Shown here: positions 34,979 to 42,571 of the stretch, one piece after another
Layout: the number at the start of each line of letters is the position of its first letter
How positions within the stretch are numbered: position 1 is the first letter of the stretch
NCBI RefSeq assembly: GCF_905397375.1
Contig: NZ_CAJPVG010000001.1
Span: forward strand, 1,054,001-1,118,000
Direction of reading: 5' to 3'
Length of the DNA stretch: 64,000 bases
Source: Ralstonia mannitolilytica
GTDB lineage: Bacteria; Pseudomonadota; Gammaproteobacteria; Burkholderiales; Burkholderiaceae
Program-made: the position numbers and the translations under genes
Notes under the pieces: generated by a model
Databases searched by the model: none
What the model saw: the letters and a program-made list of their open reading frames with translations, nothing else
What the model was told of the DNA's origin: nothing

Positions 34979-36805
34979 ATGAACACGCTCGCCAAATCTT
35001 CCGGGAACGCCGCGCAGCGCGGCTGGTTCTCGCGCAACCGCGTGCTGACGGCGCTCTTCGTGATCGTGCTGGCGCTGATCCCGGTCGTGCCGACGCCCGA
35101 GTTCTGGATCACGCTGCTCAATTACATCGGGCTGTACAGCCTCGTCGCGCTGGGCCTCGTGCTGCTCACGGGCGTCGGCGGGCTGACGTCGTTCGGCCAA
35201 GCCGCGTTTGTGGGGCTGGGCGCGTACAGCACGGCGTATCTCACCACGCAGTACGGCGTATCGCCGTGGGTCGGCCTGCTGGCGGGGCTTGTGATCACGA
35301 TGGTGTCGGCATACGTGATCGGGCTGATCACGATGCGGATGTCCGGTCACTACCTGCCGCTGGCGACGATTGCGTGGGGCCTGTCGCTGTTCTTCCTGTT
35401 CGGCAACCTGGAGTTCCTGGGCAAGTACGACGGCCTCAACGGCATCCCGGTGCTGAACGTGCTCGGCAAACAGCTGAACACCGGCCGCGAGATGTTCTAT
35501 CTCATCTGGGCCGTCGTGGTGGTGGCCGTGCTGGCGGTGCAGAACCTTCTGAACTCGCGCCCGGGCCGCGCCATCCGCGCGCTCAAGGGCGGTGGCACGA
35601 TGGCCGAGGCGATGGGCGTGAACACCGCGTGGATGAAGGTCGTGATCTTCGTGTTTGCGGCGGTGCTGGCCTGCATCTCGGGCTTTCTCTACGCGCACCT
35701 GCAGCGCGCGGTGAACCCCACGCCGTTCGGCCTGAACTACGGCATCGAATATCTGTTCATGGCGGTGGTCGGCGGCGTGGGCCACGTGTGGGGCGCCGTG
35801 CTCGGCGCGGGTTTGCTGACCATCCTGAAAGACAGCCTGCAAAGCATCCTGCCCAGGCTGCTGGGCTCCAACGGCAACTTCGAGATCATCGTGTTCGGCG
35901 TGCTGCTGGTGCTGTTGCTGCAATACGCGCGCGATGGCGTGTGGCCGTTCATCCGCAAGCTGTTCCCTTCTGCGCCGACAGCGCGCGCGCCGGAAGATGC
36001 GCCTGCGCTCAGGCAGCGCGAGAAACCGCAGGCAGGCGAGCTGATTCTGGACGTGCGCGCCGCGCGCAAGGAGTTCGGCGGCCTCGTCGCCGTCAACGAT
36101 GTCAGCTTCCAGGTGAGGGCTGGAGAGATCGTGGGCCTGATCGGCCCGAACGGCGCCGGCAAGTCCACCACGTTCAACCTTGTCACCGGCGTACTGCCGG
36201 TCACGCGCGGCGAGGTGCTGTATCGCGGCGAGCGCATCAGCGACAAGCCCTCGCGCGAGATCGTCAGGCGCGGCATCGGCCGCACGTTCCAGCACGTGCA
36301 ATTGCTCTCGGGCATGACGGTGCTCGAGAACGTGGCGCTGGGCGCGCACCTGCGTGGCGACTTCGCGGCGCAAGGCGGCGTGCTGGCCAGCGTGGTGCGC
36401 ATGAACCAGGCCGAAGAGCAGAAGCTGCTGTTTGAAGCGCGGCGCCAGCTCGAGCGCGTCGGCCTGGCCGATTGCATGTATCAGGAAGCCGGCAGCCTGG
36501 CGCTCGGCCAGCAGCGGATCCTGGAGATCGCCCGCGCGCTGTGCTGCGACCCGGCGCTGCTGCTGCTCGACGAGCCTGCTGCCGGCCTGCGCTACAAGGA
36601 AAAGCAGGCCCTGGCCGCGCTGCTCACCAAGCTCAAAGCTGAAGGGATGAGCGTGCTGCTGGTCGAGCACGACATGGACTTCGTCATGAACCTGACCGAC
36701 CGTCTTGTCGTGATGGAATTCGGTACCAAGATCGCCGAGGGCGTGCCGCAAGAGGTGCAGCAGAACCCCGCCGTGCTCGAGGCCTATCTGGGCGGCGTGG
36801 AATAA
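34979..36805 (+). CDS. Fused LivM permease-LivG ATPase
   Basis: This 608-residue protein joins two usually separate subunits. Residues 1 to about 320 are a LivM-type membrane domain (LINYIGLYSLVALGLVLLTGVGGLTSFGQAAFVGLGAY, then FIEYLFMAVVGG-like region). Residues from about 360 are an ABC ATPase with Walker A GPNGAGKST (Gly389-Thr397), signature LALGQQRILEIARAL (deviating from LSGGQ) and Walker B LLLLDEPAAGL. The linker is Ala/Pro/Arg-rich. ATG 34979 follows GAGGAG. The fusion fixes a 1:1 ratio of permease half and ATPase; such fusions are known in beta-proteobacteria. Confidence 0.92.
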   Translation: MNTLAKSSGNAAQRGWFSRNRVLTALFVIVLALIPVVPTPEFWITLLNYIGLYSLVALGLVLLTGVGGLTSFGQAAFVGLGAYSTAYLTTQYGVSPWVGLLAGLVITMVSAYVIGLITMRMSGHYLPLATIAWGLSLFFLFGNLEFLGKYDGLNGIPVLNVLGKQLNTGREMFYLIWAVVVVAVLAVQNLLNSRPGRAIRALKGGGTMAEAMGVNTAWMKVVIFVFAAVLACISGFLYAHLQRAVNPTPFGLNYGIEYLFMAVVGGVGHVWGAVLGAGLLTILKDSLQSILPRLLGSNGNFEIIVFGVLLVLLLQYARDGVWPFIRKLFPSAPTARAPEDAPALRQREKPQAGELILDVRAARKEFGGLVAVNDVSFQVRAGEIVGLIGPNGAGKSTTFNLVTGVLPVTRGEVLYRGERISDKPSREIVRRGIGRTFQHVQLLSGMTVLENVALGAHLRGDFAAQGGVLASVVRMNQAEEQKLLFEARRQLERVGLADCMYQEAGSLALGQQRILEIARALCCDPALLLLDEPAAGLRYKEKQALAALLTKLKAEGMSVLLVEHDMDFVMNLTDRLVVMEFGTKIAEGVPQEVQQNPAVLEAYLGGVE

Positions 36806-36871
36806 ACCTGCACGGTCCAACCTCGGGCAGCCCCCAGCGGAGCGTGAACAGGTTTGGAGAAGGAGAACAAC

Positions 36872-37615
36872 ATGTCAGTCATCCTCGAAGTGAAAGACCT
36901 GCACGTCCGCTACGGCAAGGTAGAGGCCCTGCACGGCGCACACCTGAAGGTGGAGGCCGGGCAGATCGTCACCGTCATCGGCCCGAACGGCGCAGGCAAG
37001 TCGACCATGCTCGCCGCCATCATGGGCGCGCTGCCGACCACGGGTTCGGCCAACGGCGTGGTCTCCTATCTCGGCCACAACCTGACGGGGTTCCCGGTGG
37101 AAAAGCGCGTGGCGCGCGGCATGTGCCTGGTGCCCGAAAAGCGCGAGCTGTTCGCCACCATGAGCGTGGAAGACAACCTGGTGCTCGGTGCCTACCGCCG
37201 CAAGCGCGCGGGCGAGCGCAACTATCTGGACCAGATGGACGTCGTCTACGACCTGTTCCCGCGGCTCAAGGAGCGTCGCGTGCAGGAAGCCGGCACGCTC
37301 TCCGGCGGCGAGCGCCAGATGCTCGCCGTCGGCCGCGCGTTGATGGCCAAGCCGCAACTGCTGATGCTCGACGAGCCGAGCCTGGGCCTCGCGCCGCTGA
37401 TCGTGAAGGAGATCTTCCACATCATCAGCGACCTGCGCAAAACCGGCGTGGCAACCTTGCTGATCGAGCAGAATGCGCGTGCCGCCCTGCAGGTGGCCGA
37501 TTACGGTTACGTCTTGGAAACGGGCGACATGACGCTCGAAGGCCCGGCGCAGGAACTGGCCGTGAACCCGCGCGTGATCGAAACCTACCTGGGGCTGGCG
37601 AAGAAGGCGGCCTGA
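36872..37615 (+). CDS. LivF-type ABC transporter ATPase
   Basis: This 247-residue ATPase has Walker A GPNGAGKST near residue 39, signature TLSGGERQML and Walker B LLMLDEPSLGLAPLIVKEI, the LivF hallmark. It would pair with the ATPase half of the fusion protein to drive uptake. AGGAG lies 7 bases before ATG 36872. It is 66 bp after the fusion gene. No periplasmic binding-protein gene follows: the next gene is on the other strand, so the binding protein must be encoded elsewhere. Confidence 0.93.
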   Translation: MSVILEVKDLHVRYGKVEALHGAHLKVEAGQIVTVIGPNGAGKSTMLAAIMGALPTTGSANGVVSYLGHNLTGFPVEKRVARGMCLVPEKRELFATMSVEDNLVLGAYRRKRAGERNYLDQMDVVYDLFPRLKERRVQEAGTLSGGERQMLAVGRALMAKPQLLMLDEPSLGLAPLIVKEIFHIISDLRKTGVATLLIEQNARAALQVADYGYVLETGDMTLEGPAQELAVNPRVIETYLGLAKKAA

Positions 37616-37618
37616 CGA

Positions 37619-37936
37619 TCAATCGTCGTCATCGTCGTCGTGGCGGCGGTGCTTCCAGTATTTGCGTTCCCATTTGCGCTGCTCGCGCCACTGCTTTTCC
37701 TGCCATTTGCGGGCACGCCAATCGTCGTAGTAGCCGGGGGCGACCACGACGGGCTGCGGCTCAACGTAAACCGGAGCGGGCGCGTAGACGGGCGCCGGCG
37801 CATAGACCGGAGCCGGCGCCACATAGACCGGCGCCGGGATTCCGATACCGATCCCAACGTCGACGCCTGCCTGCGCGGCCTGGGACGATAATGCCGCGAT
37901 GGCGGCCAGGGCGCACAGCGCCAGATGCTTTTGCAT
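37619..37936 (-). CDS. Exported PXPV-repeat protein
   Basis: This 105-residue secreted protein has a signal peptide (MQKHLALCALAAIAALSSQAAQA) and then a proline-rich tract of repeated APAPVY/APVYV units matching the PXPV repeat family. The C-terminal half is strongly charged (Trp/Lys/Arg-rich) and ends in six Asp residues. GAGGAA lies about 10 bases before the start. Proteins like this are frequent in Burkholderiales and presumed periplasmic, function unknown. Its stop is 3 bp from that of LivF. Confidence 0.85.
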   Translation of the reverse strand: MQKHLALCALAAIAALSSQAAQAGVDVGIGIGIPAPVYVAPAPVYAPAPVYAPAPVYVEPQPVVVAPGYYDDWRARKWQEKQWREQRKWERKYWKHRRHDDDDDD

Positions 37937-38031
37937 GGTGGAGTTCCTCGACACGGCCGCACTGTAGTCGAGTGGCGCGCCGGCGGTCTTGCGAAACCTA
38001 TACGAACGTTACGAGATGTAACGGCCTGCCG

Positions 38032-38541
38032 TCAGACCAGCGCGCGCTCCATCAGCAGGGCGTCATTGCCGTACATCTCACGCAGCGGGTCGAGCGCCTG
38101 TGGGGCCATCGCCGCGGGGCGATAGCCGAGCCGACGCCAGAAGGCATCCGCACCTTGCACGGCGACGAGCCGCGAGTGCAGCAAGCCCTGTGCTTGCGCG
38201 ACCGCGCAGGCCATTGCGTAAAGGCGTTCGCCCAGGCGCTGCCCGCGTCCCGACGGCGCAATGGCCATGTCATGGACAAACCAGAGCAGGTCGGCTGCAT
38301 CCGAGGCAGGCAGCGGCACATGCAGTTTCGGCGGCGTCCATGCATGCCACGCATGCGAGAGCAGGTAGCCCACCACCTCGTCACCGCGCACTGCCGCCAG
38401 GCACAGGGTCGGGCTGCGCGCCCAGCGGCTGATGAGCGCCTCCGCCGGCTCCAGGAAGCCATCGCCATAACAGGCTTGCTGCACGGCCAGGATGCCGGGC
38501 AGGTCGTCTGCAGAGATGGGGCGAATGGTCAGCTCGGACAT
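38032..38541 (-). CDS. GNAT-family N-acetyltransferase
   Basis: This 169-residue protein shows the GNAT plan: MSELTIRPISADDLPGILAVQ at the start, beta4 LLWFVHDMAIAPSGRGQRLGERLY with the acetyl-CoA pyrophosphate loop (G-R-G-Q-R-L-G), and the late FWRRLGYRPA segment. It would acetylate an amine on a small molecule or protein. The substrate is unknown. It stands alone, divergent from dat. Confidence 0.87.
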   Translation of the reverse strand: MSELTIRPISADDLPGILAVQQACYGDGFLEPAEALISRWARSPTLCLAAVRGDEVVGYLLSHAWHAWTPPKLHVPLPASDAADLLWFVHDMAIAPSGRGQRLGERLYAMACAVAQAQGLLHSRLVAVQGADAFWRRLGYRPAAMAPQALDPLREMYGNDALLMERALV

Positions 38542-38709
38542 GGTCGCGCAGGCGTGGACAAGCCGCCGAGTTTACCCGACGCCAACCGGCCCTCATGCCG
38601 TTTTCGCATAACCTGGGCAGACATCGGCAGTCGCGGCGCGGCGCCCGTATCCTATGCAGGCGTCCACGGGGCAGTTCCGCTCCGGCGTTGAATTCTCTCC
38701 CTCTCCAGC

Positions 38710-39582
38710 ATGTCTCGAATCGTCTTTCTGAACGGCCAATACGTGCCGGCCGCCGAGGCCACTGTCTCAATCATGGACCGCGGCTTCACCTTTGCCGATG
38801 GCATTTACGAAGTGACCGCCGTGGCGCGCGGCAAGCTCGTCGACAACGACGCGCACCTCGCCCGCCTGACGCGTTCGCTGTCCGAGATCGGCATCGATAA
38901 CCCATACACCGCCGCCGAATGGACGCGTGTGTGCGAAGAGCTGGTGGTGCGCAACGGGCTGGAAGAGGGCGTGGTCTACATGCAGGTCACGCGCGGCGTG
39001 GCTGAGCGTGATTTCGGCATCCCGGCCGACATCACGCCGACGGCCGTGGCGTTCACCCAGGTCAAGTCCATCGTCAACAGCCCGCTGGCCAAGAAGGGCG
39101 CAACCGTGGTGACGGTGCCGGACCTGCGCTGGAAGCGTTGCGACATCAAGAGCGTCGGCTTGCTGCCGCAGGTGATGGCCAAGCAGATCGCCGCCCGCGC
39201 CGGCGCGCATGAAGCCTGGATGACCGACGGCGACCGCGTGACCGAAGGCGCGTCGTCGACCGCGTTCATCATCACCGCCGATAAGCGCCTGATCACGCGT
39301 CCGCTGTCGAACGCCGTGCTGCCGGGCATCACGCGTGTGTCGATCCTGGCGCTGGCGCGTGAACATGGCCTGACGTTGGAGGAGCGCACCTTTACCGTTG
39401 CCGAAGCCCAGCAAGCCGCTGAAGCGTTCTATACGAGCGCGTCGACGTTTGTGATGCCGGTGGTGTCCATCGACGGCGTGCAGATCGGCAGCGGCCAGCC
39501 GGGCCCGCTCACGCAGGCGCTGCGCACGCTGTATCTGCGTTTTGCCGGCGTGGACGTTGCCGAGCCCGTCGACCAGATGTGA
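38710..39582 (+). CDS. dat: D-amino acid aminotransferase
   Basis: This PLP class IV aminotransferase of 290 residues interconverts D-alanine and D-glutamate with their 2-oxo acids. The start SRIVFLNGQYVPAAEATVSIMDRGFTFADGIYEV matches the family, and the PLP lysine is Lys147 in WKRCDIKSVGLLPQV. The GASSTAFII and NAVLPGITR loops bind the cofactor phosphate. Branched-chain or 4-amino-4-deoxychorismate enzymes share the fold, but the DIKSVGLLP motif favours Dat. No obvious operon partner: the next gene is 66 bp downstream and unrelated. Confidence 0.9.
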   Translation: MSRIVFLNGQYVPAAEATVSIMDRGFTFADGIYEVTAVARGKLVDNDAHLARLTRSLSEIGIDNPYTAAEWTRVCEELVVRNGLEEGVVYMQVTRGVAERDFGIPADITPTAVAFTQVKSIVNSPLAKKGATVVTVPDLRWKRCDIKSVGLLPQVMAKQIAARAGAHEAWMTDGDRVTEGASSTAFIITADKRLITRPLSNAVLPGITRVSILALAREHGLTLEERTFTVAEAQQAAEAFYTSASTFVMPVVSIDGVQIGSGQPGPLTQALRTLYLRFAGVDVAEPVDQM

Positions 39583-39648
39583 CGTAAGCGGTTGCGCCAG
39601 CGCGGTAGAATCGCCCGCTGAGTTTTTTGCAGCAAGGCGAGACACCCC

Positions 39649-40203
39649 ATGAAGACAGGAGGCTGGCGCTGGCAAAGCGCCATCGCGGCGACCGCTCTGG
39701 TTGCCGCGCAGTGGGCAGCGATGCCCGTATCCGCAGAAACCATTTCTGCGTCGGCCCCTGTGCCGGCAGCCGCAGCGCAAGCCGCTTCGGCCAATGCGGC
39801 ACCTGCCCTCGAATCCACCGGCGCCGATTCCCGGTGGCGCCGGTTCGAGAGCATCAACGGCATCGTTTCGTACATCGACCGGCAATCGGTCAAGCCGCAG
39901 CCCGGCGCCGCGGCGGATGCCAATTCGCCCACCGTGCACTTCCGGCTGTTGCGCAACGTGCTGCCCGACTTCACGATCAAGACAGCCGATGGGCAGCCCA
40001 TCCGCTCGTCGGTCAAACAGGTCGTGCTCGATTGCGCGCGACATAGCTACACGGTGATTGCGCAAACGCTCTATCGCGCGCGCAACGCCACCGGCAAGCC
40101 GCTCTACCAGATCCACTACGGCGACGAAGCGCAAAGCCGCTCGCTGCGCGAAGGCAGCGTGTTCGAGTGGATCGCCGGGCGCTTTTGCGGCGCGGGCCAC
40201 TAA
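39649..40203 (+). CDS. Exported surface-adhesin-E-like protein
   Basis: This 184-residue protein has a signal peptide (to about residue 30, PVSAETISA) and an Ala-rich spacer. The conserved domain runs from about residue 60: WRRFESINGIVSYIDRQSV, then VHFRLLRNV, SVKQVVLDCARHSY and GSVFEWIAGRFC with two conserved Cys that probably form a disulphide. This is the pattern of the surface-adhesin protein E-like family, common as small periplasmic proteins in Burkholderiales. Function unknown. Confidence 0.75.
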   Translation: MKTGGWRWQSAIAATALVAAQWAAMPVSAETISASAPVPAAAAQAASANAAPALESTGADSRWRRFESINGIVSYIDRQSVKPQPGAAADANSPTVHFRLLRNVLPDFTIKTADGQPIRSSVKQVVLDCARHSYTVIAQTLYRARNATGKPLYQIHYGDEAQSRSLREGSVFEWIAGRFCGAGH

Positions 40204-40218
40204 CGCCTGGGTCGGCAG

Positions 40219-40238
40219 GGGCGGCGTAAATGCCGCCC
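40219..40238 (+). terminator. Possible terminator hairpin after the adhesin-E-like gene
   Basis: A perfect 7-bp GGGCGGC/GCCGCCC stem with loop GTAAAT lies 16 bp after the stop codon. There is no T run, so it would be a weak or rho-assisted terminator. It also sits just beyond the end of the convergent small gene. Confidence 0.45.
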
Positions 40239-40251
40239 GGGGCGTTCCCGT

Positions 40252-40476
40252 TCAGATGGGCGCAGCTTCGCGGCTGTCGCTTCCGTTCTCGCTTTCCTCG
40301 CGGCCCCGCGCGTAGGGCTGCCGCTCCTGCTCAAGCTCCGGATAACGGCGTGAGGCGAAGCCCATGGCGGCTTCGTACGAGCCAAACTGGTTCGATTCGG
40401 CGGCCACACCGTCGTTGACCAGGATTGCGTACCACTTCCCGTAGAGCGGGCCGTACACCACGACCTTGCTTTTCAT
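40252..40476 (-). CDS. Small conserved hypothetical protein (74 residues)
   Basis: It starts MKSKVVVYGPLYGKWYAILVNDGVAAESNQFGSYEAAMGFASRRYPEL, a compact beta/alpha fold, then a charged Glu/Arg/Ser tail. AGGGAC lies upstream of ATG 40476. I do not recognise a characterised family. The first 50 residues look like a folded domain with normal coding composition. It is isolated and convergent with the adhesin-E-like gene. Confidence 0.7.
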   Translation of the reverse strand: MKSKVVVYGPLYGKWYAILVNDGVAAESNQFGSYEAAMGFASRRYPELEQERQPYARGREESENGSDSREAAPI

Positions 40477-40686
40477 TGTCTTGTCCCTGTTTCTTGTATC
40501 GATGGCCGGCAATGCGGTTTGCGCGAAGCGGCGGCTCGAGCCGTCCGGGCGCCAGGTCATGGCGCGCCGTCAGCGTGGTGGCGGACGATGATTACAGTGT
40601 GTTACACGCGCGTCAACGTTTGCGTTGGGCACAATCTTCTAATGCGGAGCGTTGAATATGTGCTCCAGCAGTTAAATTTTGTGAAA

Positions 40687-40714
40687 TTGACATCACCGAT
40701 GTGTCGCTTCTAAC
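40687..40714 (+). promoter_or_regulatory. Candidate sigma-70 promoter for aspT
   Basis: A perfect -35 box TTGACA (40687-40692) is followed after 16 bp by TCTAAC (40709-40714), a 4/6 match to the -10 box. It lies in the 340-bp gap upstream of aspT, about 100 bp before the start codon, and leaves a leader containing two palindromes. The gap holds no other gene. Confidence 0.6.
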
Positions 40715-40763
40715 GTCCACGGGCGTGTTGCGCACACATGGCGTGGCGCCTTACGCGATGTCT

Positions 40764-40809
40764 GTTTGTCTGCTCAACCAGACAAACCTTTAAGACTCTC
40801 CGGAGAGTC
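40764..40809 (+). promoter_or_regulatory. Two consecutive palindromes in the aspT leader, the second containing the ribosome-binding site
   Basis: A perfect 9-bp stem GTTTGTCTG/CAGACAAAC with a 6-base loop (40764-40787) is followed by a perfect 16-bp palindrome GACTCTCC-GGAGAGTC (40794-40809). The second palindrome contains GGAGAG, the only good Shine-Dalgarno for aspT, 9-10 bases from its ATG at 40817. Folding or protein binding would therefore cover the ribosome site. This looks like a control element, either an RNA structure or an operator pair. Confidence 0.65.
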
Positions 40810-40816
40810 GCTGCCC

Positions 40817-42502
40817 ATGGATTGGATTCACACCGTGTTCAAAAGCGTGCCGGAGACGGCGCTCTTTCTGTCGCTTGCCATTGGCTACGCAGTCGGCAAG
40901 ATCAATTTCGGCAAATTTCAAATCGGCGGCGTTGGCGGATCGCTGATTGCCGCGGTGCTGATCAGCCAGTTTGGCGTGACGATCGATTCCGGTGTGAAGA
41001 GCATCATGTTCGCGCTCTTCATCTACGCGGTCGGCTACGAAAGCGGGCCGCAATTCTTTAGCTCCCTCAATCGCAGCACACTGCGCGAGATCGCCATGGC
41101 GGTGTTTCTGGCGGTGAGTGGCCTGGTCACCATTCTCGTGTGCGGCAAGCTGTTCGGCTTCGACAAGGGCTTGACCGCCGGCATTGCGGCGGGCGGCATG
41201 ACACAGTCGGCAGTCATTGGCACCGCGGGCGATGCCCTCTCACGCATGGGCCTGCCGGCCGACGAGGTGGCGCATCTGCAGTCGAATGTGGCCATCGGCT
41301 ATGCAGTGACGTACGTGTTCGGCAGCCTGGGCGCCATCATCATGTGCGTGAACATCCTGCCGCGCCTGATGGGCCGTGAGCTGCGCGATGATGCCAAGAA
41401 GGCCGAGCTGGAAATGGCCGGAGGCAAGCGCCCGCTGGAGCAGGGCGAGGTGGCCTCGCTGCCGGCACTGGTCGGACGCGTGTATGACGTGACCACGGGC
41501 GCAGGCAAGACCGTGGAGGAAGTCGAGACCACGCTGGACGACGGCATCACCATCGAGCGCATCTTGCGCAACGGCGAGGAAATCGCCATTGAGCCGAAGT
41601 CGAAATTGCAGCGCGCCGATCGCGTTTTGCTGATCGGCCGTCGCGAAGCCGCTGCCAAGGCCTGGACGCTGCTGGGCGACGAGTCCACCGTGTCTTCCGA
41701 CATGGACCAGCCGCTGCAAGTGCGCGATGTCGTGTTCACGCGCAAGGGCGCAAGTCACAAGACGTTGGGCGAGCTGAAGGCACAGGCCACACGCGACATG
41801 AAGCACGGCGTGTACATCGCACGCATCACCCGCATGGGCAAAGCCGTGCCGCTGTTGGACGGCACGGTCATGCTGCACGGTGATGTCGTCACCCTGCACG
41901 GCGCACCTTCCGATGTCAAACGCGCGGCGGCCGAAGTCGGCTATCCCGTGCCGCCGGGCGACAAGACGGACTTCGTCTACCTCGGGCTGGGCGTGCTGGT
42001 CGGTCTGTTGATCGGTACGCTGGTGGCAAAGGTGGGCGGCATACCGCTGACGTTGGGCAGTGGGGGCGGGGCGCTACTTTCCGGGCTCGTGTTTGGCTGG
42101 CTGCGCGGCAAGCACCCCACCTTCGGCCAGTTGCCGAATGCAGCGTCGCAAATCCTCAAGGACATGGGCTTGGCCGCCTTTGTCGCCTGTGTGGGCCTGG
42201 GTTCTGGCGCGCAGGCGTGGGCGACTCTGCAAAAGAGCGGCGTGTCGATCTTCATTGCCGGCGTGATCGTCACGATGGTGCCGTTGATCCTGACTTACCT
42301 GTTCGGCCGTTATGTGCTCCGCTACGACAACGTTGCCGTGCTGGCGGGTGCGCTGTCTGGCGCCCGTTCGGCCAACCCCGCGTTTGGCGGCGTGTTGGAG
42401 AAAGCCGAGAGCAGTGTGCCGACCATCCCCTTTGCCATTACCTACGCGCTCGCGAACGTGCTGCTGACCCTGCTCGGTCCGCTTGTGATCGCCTTCGCCT
42501 GA
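40817..42502 (+). CDS. aspT: Aspartate:alanine exchanger (AAE family)
   Basis: This 561-residue antiporter of the AspT/YidE/YbjL family swaps external aspartate for internal alanine. It has two membrane domains (about residues 1-165 and 390-561) around a cytoplasmic section with two RCK/TrkA_C-like domains (about 215-380). Family marks are FALFIYAVGYESGPQFFSSL, AAGGMTQSAVIGTAGDALSRMG and the duplicated LAGALSGARSANPAFG. The next gene encodes the matching aspartate 4-decarboxylase. Together the pair forms a proton-motive metabolic cycle known from Tetragenococcus and Comamonas. The start follows GGAGAG, which is buried in a palindrome. Confidence 0.93.
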   Translation: MDWIHTVFKSVPETALFLSLAIGYAVGKINFGKFQIGGVGGSLIAAVLISQFGVTIDSGVKSIMFALFIYAVGYESGPQFFSSLNRSTLREIAMAVFLAVSGLVTILVCGKLFGFDKGLTAGIAAGGMTQSAVIGTAGDALSRMGLPADEVAHLQSNVAIGYAVTYVFGSLGAIIMCVNILPRLMGRELRDDAKKAELEMAGGKRPLEQGEVASLPALVGRVYDVTTGAGKTVEEVETTLDDGITIERILRNGEEIAIEPKSKLQRADRVLLIGRREAAAKAWTLLGDESTVSSDMDQPLQVRDVVFTRKGASHKTLGELKAQATRDMKHGVYIARITRMGKAVPLLDGTVMLHGDVVTLHGAPSDVKRAAAEVGYPVPPGDKTDFVYLGLGVLVGLLIGTLVAKVGGIPLTLGSGGGALLSGLVFGWLRGKHPTFGQLPNAASQILKDMGLAAFVACVGLGSGAQAWATLQKSGVSIFIAGVIVTMVPLILTYLFGRYVLRYDNVAVLAGALSGARSANPAFGGVLEKAESSVPTIPFAITYALANVLLTLLGPLVIAFA

Positions 42503-42571
42503 GCGTCTCCTCAGCCTGCTACTCGCGTGGCGGGCTCTTCTTCGCCAACGCTGCATCCACGGGAATCTGCG

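Noticed and set aside
34943..36820. A 625-codon frame antisense to the fused Liv permease-ATPase
   Set aside because: Highly charged His/Arg/Gln-rich composition with no domain; the plus-strand fusion has complete Walker and membrane motifs.
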